NCBI GenBank assembly: GCA_964348605.1
Contig: CAYGDC010000018.1
Span: 1-9,375, forward strand
Source of the DNA: JALOAR01 sp964348605
GTDB lineage: Bacteria; Patescibacteriota; Minisyncoccia; UBA6257; Colwellbacteraceae
Reading direction: 5' to 3'
Length of the DNA: 9,375 nt
The notes beneath the pieces were generated by a model that had not been told where the DNA came from, did no database searches, and saw nothing but the letters and a program-made list of their open reading frames with translations. The position numbers were made by a program, and so were the translations under genes. Below are positions 1 through 5,742 of this stretch, piece by piece. The stretch's first letter is position 1, and the number at the start of each line of letters is the position of its first letter.

Positions 1-863
1 AAATCAGAAAGAGCGACTTTAGCGGAGCGTCCATCAATCTCTACTTTGAGGGCGTCTCCGCTATATGTTAAAAGTCTTCCGTGTATTTTTTCATCTTTTG
101 TAATTGTTCCGTCATCGAAAAGAGAGTGGTTGATAATAGCAATGTCTTTTTCTGTTTGAAAACGATATATGCTTGTTTCTATTTTAATGTAATTTTCATA
201 GGAGCCACCAGCATCATCTAAGTGATGTGGAAAAAGACTAGTGAGTACGGCTATGTGAGGGCTTTGTTTTAAATCCATAAGATGCCGATGTGATATTTCA
301 AAAAGAGCATATCCGTCTCTAGGCAGAGCTTCAAGCGCGAAAAAATCCCATTTATTATCTCTGTCATTGCCTGAAAAATAAAAAGGGACTCCTGCGGCCT
401 GTAGCATGCTTCCAATAAGCGCGGTTACTGTGGATTTACCAGCTGTGCCTGCAACACCAATAGTCTTGCTATTTGTCATTTCAAGAGCCAGCTCTATTGG
501 TTGTATTAAAGTTATTTCTTTCTTATCACGCATTTCAATAACTGGTGCGTTTAAAGATAGTCTTCTATATGCTTGCGGAGCTATCACCATATCTCCTATA
601 TTAATGTCTTTAGCGTAATTATCTCCAAAAACTATTTTGCCAGAAGATAAAAATTTTTCTGCCATATTTTGCGTTTCTTCTGCGCTGTAGGCGTCCGCAA
701 AAGAAGAAAAAGTATTTTTAAAATCTTCCTCTTTAACTGATACATGTCCCATAATATCTATGCCTAGTGACAAAAGGTAATCAAAAACCGCTCTCCCTTC
801 CTGTCCAGCAACACCTAAAACATGGACTTTTTTTGTCTGCTTAATTTGTTCTAATATTTTCAT
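1..863 (-). CDS. murD: MurD-like Mur ligase (UDP-MurNAc-L-Ala:D-Glu ligase family), C-terminus cut by window edge
   Basis: The first 287 residues are present; the C-terminal ligase domain (perhaps 150 residues) lies beyond position 1. The family adds an amino acid to UDP-MurNAc peptides in the cytoplasm using ATP; MurD adds D-glutamate. Residues 1-125 form a Rossmann-like UDP-binding domain (VHVLGVAG near 13-20). The P-loop GTAGKST is at 139-145, with K143 as the ATP-binding Lys. E189 in FEIS and H214 in FPHHLDD match the conserved Glu and His of the central domain. The stretch 'SPHIAVLT' plus 'FQTEKDIAIIN' is closer to MurD than to MurC, MurE or MurF. Oddities: the P-loop has Ala where Asn is usual, and E229 sits where MurD normally has the carbamylated Lys of the YxxAK motif. 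The ATG at 863 has an extended -10 sequence 7 bases upstream and no Shine-Dalgarno. A MurD-like paralogue with another substrate is possible. Confidence 0.8.
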   Translation of the reverse strand, partial: MKILEQIKQTKKVHVLGVAGQEGRAVFDYLLSLGIDIMGHVSVKEEDFKNTFSSFADAYSAEETQNMAEKFLSSGKIVFGDNYAKDINIGDMVIAPQAYRRLSLNAPVIEMRDKKEITLIQPIELALEMTNSKTIGVAGTAGKSTVTALIGSMLQAAGVPFYFSGNDRDNKWDFFALEALPRDGYALFEISHRHLMDLKQSPHIAVLTSLFPHHLDDAGGSYENYIKIETSIYRFQTEKDIAIINHSLFDDGTITKDEKIHGRLLTYSGDALKVEIDGRSAKVALSD

Positions 864-899
864 AATTAATATTTTATCATATAAGCTCTAGCAATATAA
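864..899 (-). promoter_or_regulatory. Candidate extended -10 promoter of the MurD-like gene
   Basis: On the minus strand TGATAAAAT (879-871) fits an extended -10 (TGn then TAAAAT, 5 of 6 to TATAAT). It ends 7 bases before the ATG at 863. The -35 region at 17 bp (899-894, TTATAT) is poor, which an extended -10 could tolerate. Transcription would begin at or next to the start codon, giving a leaderless mRNA. AT-rich sequence makes chance matches likely. Confidence 0.35.
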
Positions 900-951
900 A
901 AGGGGCCTCGCAAAAGAACATTGGGCAAGCATACTTATTTGTTGTGTTAAA

Positions 952-1263
952 TTAGAGCTTCTGAATAGCAATGTCTATTTCTGCGACTATTGCTTCAGGC
1001 AGTGGTTCTCCCGGTCGCGTGATCCCTGGATACTTCCAGGCAGAAATTATTTGACGCACAAAATCTTTGTCTATAATCATGACCCACACTTCATACTCTT
1101 TTTTAGCGGATCTTTCTTTTTTCATCATAGCGATCGTTCCCTCAGCGATGCCTTTTTCAATTCTGTCAGGAGAATGCATAGCACGACGAACACGAGACTT
1201 TGAAAGCATGTGCTGACATAATTTATATTCAGCGTGTCTAGTCCAAATAATATTTTTCGCCAT
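952..1263 (-). CDS. Small conserved protein of unknown function (DUF4258-like, CPR-type)
   Basis: A 103-residue protein with no signal peptide or membrane segment. Visible features are an N-terminal WTRHAEYKL (7-15), a central SPDRIEKGIAEGTIAMMKK block, a hydrophobic strand EVWVMIIDKD, and a C-terminal IISAWKYPG followed by an acidic tail. The pattern 'W-T-x-H-A ... SxxRVxRxxxxPxRIExGIAxGTIA ... IISAWRYPG' matches, from memory, a small protein family common in Patescibacteria. It is loosely like DUF4258 proteins with a RelE-type fold, and no function is established. No antitoxin-like partner gene is adjacent, so I do not call it a toxin. It lies between the FtsQ-like gene (39 bases upstream) and the MurD-like gene (88 bases downstream), which may only reflect gene packing. 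ATG at 1263 is preceded by AT-rich sequence with no Shine-Dalgarno. Confidence 0.72.
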   Translation of the reverse strand: MAKNIIWTRHAEYKLCQHMLSKSRVRRAMHSPDRIEKGIAEGTIAMMKKERSAKKEYEVWVMIIDKDFVRQIISAWKYPGITRPGEPLPEAIVAEIDIAIQKL

Positions 1264-1302
1264 TAATTATAAAATTTATAAATCACGATCATCTTAGCGA
1301 TA

Positions 1303-2121
1303 TCATCGTAATTTATAAAATCCTTTACCCTCTACTCTGAGATCGATATATTCTACCCTCGGCCATTTATTAGATAAAAGTATTTCACTTAAAACAGGCC
1401 TACCTTCTATTTCTAGTGAGCGTGAAAGACTGATAAAAATTTTTTGCCCAGAATTAATAGTTATAATAGCATATTTTGATAGAACATTATCAATCATTAT
1501 TTCTTCTACTATCCAATTAAATTCTAAAAACATTTCTGTGGCCTCTATGATATTTTTAAACTTTTCTTCTTCTATTAATCTCCTACCCAAAAAAATATTT
1601 CTATTAGTTGTGTCTGTGATTATGGGAATAAGAGTTCCGCGTGAATCTGGCGCTTTTCCTAATACAATCCCTAAATCACTTAACCAAAAACAGCGCCTTT
1701 CGTCATTTATCGCCATACACCAAGTTATAGCTTCGCGTCGCTCGGTAACGGCAATAGAAATAGCGCGATTTTTATAATCACGCGTTATAGTGGCTTTTTC
1801 AATGCGTGGAAAGCGCCTTTGAATAAGTTGAAATAATTCTTCGTTATTTTTGTACGCAAATCTGTGATTTTCAGGAAAAATAAATCCTAAAAAACCTCCA
1901 CGACGAGAGTCTTCGCTTTTGATGAGCTCAATTATGTCTTCCGAGGGGACCATTCTTGTTCCAAATACTTTAATTTCATCAATTTTCATAAACTCGCCGT
2001 TTCTTAAAAACCAAGCGCCTGTTCCCAAGACAACTATGCAGATAATAATGATAAAGAAGATGATTATTTTCTTTATTAGTTTTTGCTTATGCCACGCTGA
2101 AAAATTTCTTATTTTTTGCAT
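1303..2121 (-). CDS. ftsQ: FtsQ/DivIB-like cell division protein with POTRA domain
   Basis: A 272-residue bitopic membrane protein. Residues 1-18 are a basic cytoplasmic tail (HKQKLIKK). Residues 19-39 are one strongly hydrophobic segment, followed by R40. A POTRA-type domain begins near 45 (MKIDEIKVFGTRMVPSEDI, where 'I-x-x-I-x-V-x-G' and a following helix are typical), then a beta domain ends in VEYIDLRVEGKGFYKL, close to the 'IDLR' ending of FtsQ. In this family the extracytoplasmic domains link FtsB/FtsL and the septal synthase complex. Length is usual for FtsQ/DivIB. The neighbouring MurD-like gene is consistent with a broken remnant of the dcw division and cell wall cluster. This is the only gene here ending in TGA; reading TGA as glycine would add only three residues, so this stop alone does not test the code. 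No Shine-Dalgarno precedes the ATG. Confidence 0.85.
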   Translation of the reverse strand: MQKIRNFSAWHKQKLIKKIIIFFIIIICIVVLGTGAWFLRNGEFMKIDEIKVFGTRMVPSEDIIELIKSEDSRRGGFLGFIFPENHRFAYKNNEELFQLIQRRFPRIEKATITRDYKNRAISIAVTERREAITWCMAINDERRCFWLSDLGIVLGKAPDSRGTLIPIITDTTNRNIFLGRRLIEEEKFKNIIEATEMFLEFNWIVEEIMIDNVLSKYAIITINSGQKIFISLSRSLEIEGRPVLSEILLSNKWPRVEYIDLRVEGKGFYKLR

Positions 2122-2152
2122 TACTATAATAAGTTTAATCTAAAATAAATAA

Positions 2153-2215
2153 CTGACAACAGGTGGCTTAAGACTGATAACAAGCGCCTAGCAGCTAACA
2201 ACAGGCAAACAGACA
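2153..2215. repeat. Three degenerate 21-bp direct repeats
   Basis: Units begin at 2153 (CTGACAACAGG), 2174 (CTGATAACAAG) and 2195 (CTAACAACAGG), exactly 21 bp apart. The first 11 bases are well kept and the remaining 10 diverge. A further similar stretch (AGACAAATAAC, from 2211) is out of phase. The period equals about two helical turns, but three imperfect copies in a short gap may be decayed tandem duplication with no function. Confidence 0.5.
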
Positions 2216-2232
2216 AATAACAATCCTTTTCT

Positions 2233-2332
2233 GTCATCCCCGCCTACGAGCGGGGATCCAGGGTCTACTTTTGTGGAAAGCTTAAAAGCAAAAAGTTTAA
2301 AAACTCTGGATTCCCGCTTTCACGGGAATGAC
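2233..2332. mobile_element. MITE-like element: two inverted GTCAT-hairpin-ATCCAG arms
   Basis: A 100-bp non-coding element between serS and the ftsQ-like gene. The left arm (2233-2264) and the reverse complement of the right arm (2303-2332) share GTCATyCCCG, a variable loop, AGCGGGrATCCAGrGT. Each arm is itself a hairpin: ATCCCCGC/GCGGGGAT (2236-2243 with 2250-2257, loop of 6) and ATTCCCG/CGGGAAT (2310-2316 with 2323-2329, loop of 6). The 38-bp centre is AT-rich. It resembles the widespread GTCATTCCCGC...GCGGGAATCCAG palindromic repeats seen in many bacterial genomes. I see no clear target-site duplication and no transposase, so any movement would need an enzyme supplied elsewhere. On the minus strand the first hairpin, followed six bases later by TTTTT, could also end the lysS-serS transcript. 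Confidence 0.75.
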
Positions 2333-2376
2333 GGAGGAAGAATCGGAAGCGCGGCTTAAGCTTTTTGCGAAGCGAG

Positions 2377-3615
2377 TTAGGATTTATCTAAAATAATCTC
2401 TCTGCCGAGATATTTTCTTAAGACTTCAGGAACAAGAACGCTTCCGTCTTCGCGTTGGAAATTTTCAAGAATAGCAAGTAATGGTCGTTCGCTAAAAGCG
2501 GTGGCGTTTAAGGTGTGGACAAATTCTTTTTTATCTTTGCCATCTACGCCACGTATTTTATAAGTGATATTTAATCCACGAGATTGAAAATCAGTGGTAT
2601 TTGAACAAGAATGTGTTTCGCGATATTTATTTTGACTTGGAATCCATGCTTCAACATCATATTGACGCGAATCTCCAAATCCCATATCTCCGGAACAATT
2701 TTGCATTATACGATAAGGCAATTGAATCCCCGACATTAATTCTTCCTGACGAGCAAGCATAAACTCGTGTTCAGCCCTAGAATCTTCCGGTCGGCAAAGT
2801 GAATACATCTCTAGTTTATTAAATTGATGTACTCGCAATATACCACGCGTATCTTTACCGTAACTCCCCGCTTCTCTGCGAAAACAGGGTGAAAGCCCAA
2901 GAATCCTTATCGGCTTAGTCACATCTATAGTTTCGTCCATATACATCGGCGCTATAGAGTGTTCGGAGCTCCCCACAAGGCATAAATCGTCTTGAGGTAA
3001 GTAAAATGCATCTCCTGAATCAATAAATTGCCCCTTGCCAATTCGTCTATAAACATCGGCTTTTATCATAACTGGCGGAATAGTAAGCCTAAAGCCATAA
3101 GGCAAAAGAGTATCTATACCGAAACGAAAAAGAGCCATTTCTAATTCGGCTACATCTTGCATAATGTATCCAAAACGACTGCCAGATATTTTTGCAGCCC
3201 TTTCTGTGTCAATCATCCATCCAGCAAGGTCAATATAATCTTTTGGCATAAAAGAAAATATAGAAGGCTCGCCAACGGTTTTTATTAAAACATTTTCGGT
3301 ATCATCTTTACCAATGGGCACAGATTCGTCTGGTAAGTTAGGAATTTGTGCGATAATCAAATCTCTGTTTTTAGCAATTAAAGCAATTTTTTCTTCTTGA
3401 ATTGCAATATCCTCTTTTAATTTGCGAGCTTCATCACGATTATCAACGCCAAGTGATTTTTGCTCTGCCCTCATATCATCAATTTTTTTTATTAGAGATT
3501 TCCATTCCGAATCTATTTTTAAAAAATCATCTACTAATTGCGTATTAAGAAATTTTTTACGCACTCCGTCTTTTATAAAGTCTGGGTTTTCTCTAATAAG
3601 ATTTATATTAATCAT
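2377..3615 (-). CDS. serS: Seryl-tRNA synthetase
   Basis: A 412-residue class II synthetase that attaches serine to tRNA-Ser in the cytoplasm. Residues 1-105 form the N-terminal tRNA-binding arm, starting MININLIRENPDF and continuing as a charged helical hairpin (about 28-90), slightly shorter than in many bacteria. The catalytic core contains SSEHS (216-220; the family usually has TxE here), motif 2 FRREAGSYGKDTRGILRVHQF (245-265), YRETHSCSNTTDFQSR (331-346) and motif 3 LNATAFSERPLLAILENFQ (369-387), then GSVLVPEVLRKYLG. Motif 3 normally reads like NGSGLAVGRT; here NATAFSERP is one residue shorter and lacks both glycines. The ATG at 3615 follows the lysS stop by 6 bases, so the two genes probably share one transcript. 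No Shine-Dalgarno is present. Confidence 0.97.
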   Translation of the reverse strand: MININLIRENPDFIKDGVRKKFLNTQLVDDFLKIDSEWKSLIKKIDDMRAEQKSLGVDNRDEARKLKEDIAIQEEKIALIAKNRDLIIAQIPNLPDESVPIGKDDTENVLIKTVGEPSIFSFMPKDYIDLAGWMIDTERAAKISGSRFGYIMQDVAELEMALFRFGIDTLLPYGFRLTIPPVMIKADVYRRIGKGQFIDSGDAFYLPQDDLCLVGSSEHSIAPMYMDETIDVTKPIRILGLSPCFRREAGSYGKDTRGILRVHQFNKLEMYSLCRPEDSRAEHEFMLARQEELMSGIQLPYRIMQNCSGDMGFGDSRQYDVEAWIPSQNKYRETHSCSNTTDFQSRGLNITYKIRGVDGKDKKEFVHTLNATAFSERPLLAILENFQREDGSVLVPEVLRKYLGREIILDKS

Positions 3616-3621
3616 TTATTT

Positions 3622-5076
3622 CTATTTATTTTTTTCGCTCTTCATTGCTGGGAAAAAGACTGTTTCTCGAACAGGCTTATCCATTAATAAAGAAAATAGT
3701 CTTTCAGATACGCCGAATCCTGCCGCTGGAGGCATACCATATTCTAGGCTTTCTAAGAAATCTTCGTCTAACATTTGAGCTTCTGCGTCTCCTTTCTCAC
3801 GCAAGCTCATCTGTTCTTCGAAGCGAGCGCGCTCATCTTGAGGATCGTTTGCTTCAGAGAAGCCTTTTCCAAGCTCTGACCCACAAGCAACAATTTGAAA
3901 ACGAGCTACTTTATGTTCGTTGCCAACTATACGTTTAGCCAGTGGCTCAATTTCAAGAGGGGGGTCAATTAAAAAACATGGCTGTATCATTTCTGGGCGA
4001 ATAAATTTTTTAAAAAGCAAATCTATTAGCCTACCTTTTCCGATAGATTGGTCAGTTGTAATACCACTTTCTTTTGCTTTTTTTCGTAAATCATTGATAG
4101 TCGCAGTGCTTAAATCAATGCCAGTTTTTTTCTTAAAAATAGCGAAATAATCAACAGTCGGCCATTTACGCGACCAATCAATTTTTTGCCCTCTCCATTC
4201 AGTAATTAAAGTGCCACAGGTTGCTTTAATAACGCGTTTATAAAGTTTTTCAATAAACTTCATTAAATCGTTATAGTCAGCGTAAGCCCAATAAAATTCA
4301 AGCTGCGTGTAGTCTTGTAGGTGCTCGGCGTCTATTCCTTCATTGCGAAAAATTCTACCGATTTCAAATATTTTATTAAAGCCCCCTACTAATAATTTTT
4401 TAAGTGAGATTTCAAGCGATATACGAAGATGGAAATCAGTGTCTAGCGCGTTATAATGAGTAATAAAAGACTCTGCCTCTGCGCCCCCGGGAACACGTTC
4501 TAATACTGGAGTCTCAACTTCTAAAAAGCCACTTTCTTCAAGTGTATTGCGAAAAGTCCGCCAAAAAATAGCTTTTTTTCGAAATATTTCACGTGTTTCA
4601 GGATTTAATATAAGCTCTAAATATCTTTTTCTTAGCCTAGTTTCTGTGTCTTCAATACCAAAGTGTTTAGTAGGTATTGGACGCATAGATTTAACAATAA
4701 TTCGAGCAGATTTTGCCTCAATACTTTGTTCTCCTTTTTTAGTTTTTATAAGAACGCCTGATACCTCTATATAGTCGCCAATATCTAGTGTAGTCTTTAG
4801 CGTATCAAAATCTTTTGTTTTAATGCGTGTAATAAGTGCCTGCAAAGCTCCTGTGCCATCATCTAGGTCCACAAATATAATTTTGCCTTGATCGCGAAAA
4901 CCAAGCACTCTGCCTGTTATAAAAACCTTCTTTTTGTTTTTAAATAATATTGTAAATAATTTTCTTATTTCACCTATTGGATGAGTTCTTAAAACCGCAG
5001 ATGGATAGGGATCAAATCCCTTGTCCTTTAAAATTTTTAACTTATCTTGCCTTGCTTTAATTATATCTTCAAGCAT
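3622..5076 (-). CDS. lysS: Lysyl-tRNA synthetase, class II
   Basis: A 484-residue class IIb enzyme that charges tRNA-Lys with lysine in the cytoplasm. An N-terminal OB-fold anticodon-binding domain covers about 45-130 (VFITGRVLGFRDQGKIIFVDLDDG). The catalytic domain has motif 1 around 183-204 (GFLEVETPVLERVPGGAEAE), motif 2 FEIGRIFRNEGID (237-249), the lysine-pocket region GSELGKGFSEANDPQDERARF (399-419) and motif 3 near 453-460 (GFGVSERL). These distinguish it from AspRS and AsnRS. The E. coli motif 3 is GLGIGIDR; here it is one residue shorter and ends in Glu-Arg. The gene has its own good promoter overlapping the region just before the ATG, and it is followed by serS after 6 bases. Stop is TAG. 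Confidence 0.97.
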   Translation of the reverse strand: MLEDIIKARQDKLKILKDKGFDPYPSAVLRTHPIGEIRKLFTILFKNKKKVFITGRVLGFRDQGKIIFVDLDDGTGALQALITRIKTKDFDTLKTTLDIGDYIEVSGVLIKTKKGEQSIEAKSARIIVKSMRPIPTKHFGIEDTETRLRKRYLELILNPETREIFRKKAIFWRTFRNTLEESGFLEVETPVLERVPGGAEAESFITHYNALDTDFHLRISLEISLKKLLVGGFNKIFEIGRIFRNEGIDAEHLQDYTQLEFYWAYADYNDLMKFIEKLYKRVIKATCGTLITEWRGQKIDWSRKWPTVDYFAIFKKKTGIDLSTATINDLRKKAKESGITTDQSIGKGRLIDLLFKKFIRPEMIQPCFLIDPPLEIEPLAKRIVGNEHKVARFQIVACGSELGKGFSEANDPQDERARFEEQMSLREKGDAEAQMLDEDFLESLEYGMPPAAGFGVSERLFSLLMDKPVRETVFFPAMKSEKNK

Positions 5077-5111
5077 TTTTGTATTATACCTAGCATAAAA
5101 TATAAATTCAA
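5077..5111 (-). promoter_or_regulatory. lysS-serS promoter, apparently leaderless
   Basis: Minus strand: -35 TTGAAT (5111-5106, 4 of 6 to TTGACA), a 17-bp spacer, and a perfect -10 TATAAT (5088-5083). Six bases (ACAAAA, 5082-5077) separate the -10 from the lysS ATG, so a start site about 7 bases past the -10 falls on the A of the start codon. It is the best-formed promoter in the window and lies in a true intergenic gap, just after a terminator-like stem. Confidence 0.7.
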
Positions 5112-5142
5112 GAAATTATATAAAACTATAAATTTCTGGCAG

Positions 5143-5181
5143 AAAAGCTTAAAATCCGCTTTTGCGAGATAAGATTAAGCT
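5143..5181 (-). terminator. Terminator-like stem-loop between greA and lysS
   Basis: Minus strand: AGCTTAA (5181-5175) pairs perfectly with TTAAGCT (5152-5146). The pairing can lengthen inward through ATC/GAT with a small bulge. An inner CGC-AAAA-GCG mini-hairpin is possible. The stem is followed by TTT then CTG, so the U-tract is short. Its position, after greA and before the lysS promoter, fits an intrinsic terminator, but the stem is AT-rich and weak. Confidence 0.4.
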
Positions 5182-5217
5182 CGTTTCGCAAGATCCTATA
5201 AAACAAGAAGGGTTTCA

Positions 5218-5278
5218 AATTAAGAATTATGTATTTTGTCTGGCACAGCCAGATTATATTTTACTTTTATTCTTAATT
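5218..5278. repeat. Nested inverted repeat over the greA stop codon
   Basis: A perfect 10-bp outer inverted repeat, AATTAAGAAT (5218-5227) and ATTCTTAATT (5269-5278), encloses a 6-bp hairpin TCTGGC-ACA-GCCAGA (5239-5253). The greA stop codon (5275-5273) lies inside one outer arm. The structure could protect or end the greA mRNA. On the minus strand the inner hairpin is not followed by a U-tract, while on the plus strand it is followed by T-rich sequence. Confidence 0.5.
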
Positions 5279-5731
5279 AATCTTTACAATTTTGTAAAGT
5301 ATTTCTCCCGCTGGAGTTTTGATTTTAACCGAATCGCCTATTTTTTTGCCGATTATTGCTTGGCCGATGGGAGAGTCGTTGGAAATTAGTCCGTCCTCGG
5401 GCTTGGCTTCGCTAGAGCCCACAATTGTAAATGTTTTTAATTTTCCTTTATACTCAGCCTGCACTTCACATCCCAAATCTACTACTTCTTGGCAAGAAGT
5501 TTTTTTAATAATAGAGGCGTTTTTAGTGATATCTTCTAACTCATCTATGCGCGACTCAAGTGCGTCTTGTTGTTCTCTGGCTTCTGAATATTCAGCATTT
5601 TCTGATAAATCGCCATATTCTTTAGCTCTTTTAAGAGATTCAGCAATTTCCAGCCTCTTAACTGTTTTTAATTCATGTAATTCGCGCTTTAACTCTTCTA
5701 ATTTTTTAGCAGATAGATAATAATTCTTCAT
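5273..5731 (-). CDS. greA: Transcription elongation factor GreA
   Basis: A 152-residue protein of normal GreA length. It enters the secondary channel of RNA polymerase and stimulates cleavage of backtracked RNA. Residues 1-75 form the antiparallel coiled coil, with the tip GDLSENAEYSEAREQQ at 40-55. D41 and E44 match the two acidic tip residues of E. coli GreA in identity and position. The rest is the FKBP-like C-terminal domain, ending in SPIGQAIIGKKIGDSVKI and an ILYKIVKI strand. The SENAEY tip and the 'SPIGxAxxGKxxGD' signature make the assignment secure. It follows the glycosyltransferase gene by 11 bases. A perfect TATAAT lies 5 bases before the ATG but without a good -35, so it may be co-transcribed, have its own promoter, or both. 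Confidence 0.97.
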   Translation of the reverse strand: MKNYYLSAKKLEELKRELHELKTVKRLEIAESLKRAKEYGDLSENAEYSEAREQQDALESRIDELEDITKNASIIKKTSCQEVVDLGCEVQAEYKGKLKTFTIVGSSEAKPEDGLISNDSPIGQAIIGKKIGDSVKIKTPAGEILYKIVKIN

Positions 5732-5742
5732 TATAGATTATA
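5732..5742 (-). promoter_or_regulatory. Possible -10 box upstream of greA
   Basis: Minus strand TATAAT (5742-5737) is a perfect -10 match, 5 bases before the greA ATG and overlapping none of the preceding coding sequence. Hexamers 15-18 bp upstream do not resemble TTGACA, and no TGn extension is present. In such AT-rich DNA this could be chance. Confidence 0.3.

Noticed and set aside
952..1263. A toxin-antitoxin module.
   Set aside because: The protein may have a RelE-like fold, but no small partner gene overlaps or adjoins it; the flanking genes are an FtsQ-like protein and a Mur ligase.
1303..1305. TGA at the end of the ftsQ-like gene as a sign of TGA recoded to glycine, as in some CPR lineages.
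   Set aside because: No internal TGA occurs in over 3,000 codons of conserved genes, and glycines at conserved positions use GGN. One terminal TGA is expected as a stop.
2233..2332. CRISPR repeats.
   Set aside because: There are only two arms and they are inverted, with no spacer array or cas genes.
5077..5272. A tRNA gene or T-box-like leader ahead of lysS.
   Set aside because: No cloverleaf, no TTCGA-type T-loop and no T-box sequence is visible; the promoter sits right at the ATG, leaving no room for a leader.
5162..5389. Plus-strand frame of 75 residues running from the greA-lysS gap into greA.
   Set aside because: Its second half is antisense to the conserved GreA C-terminus and its first half crosses the inverted repeats; no recognisable motif.
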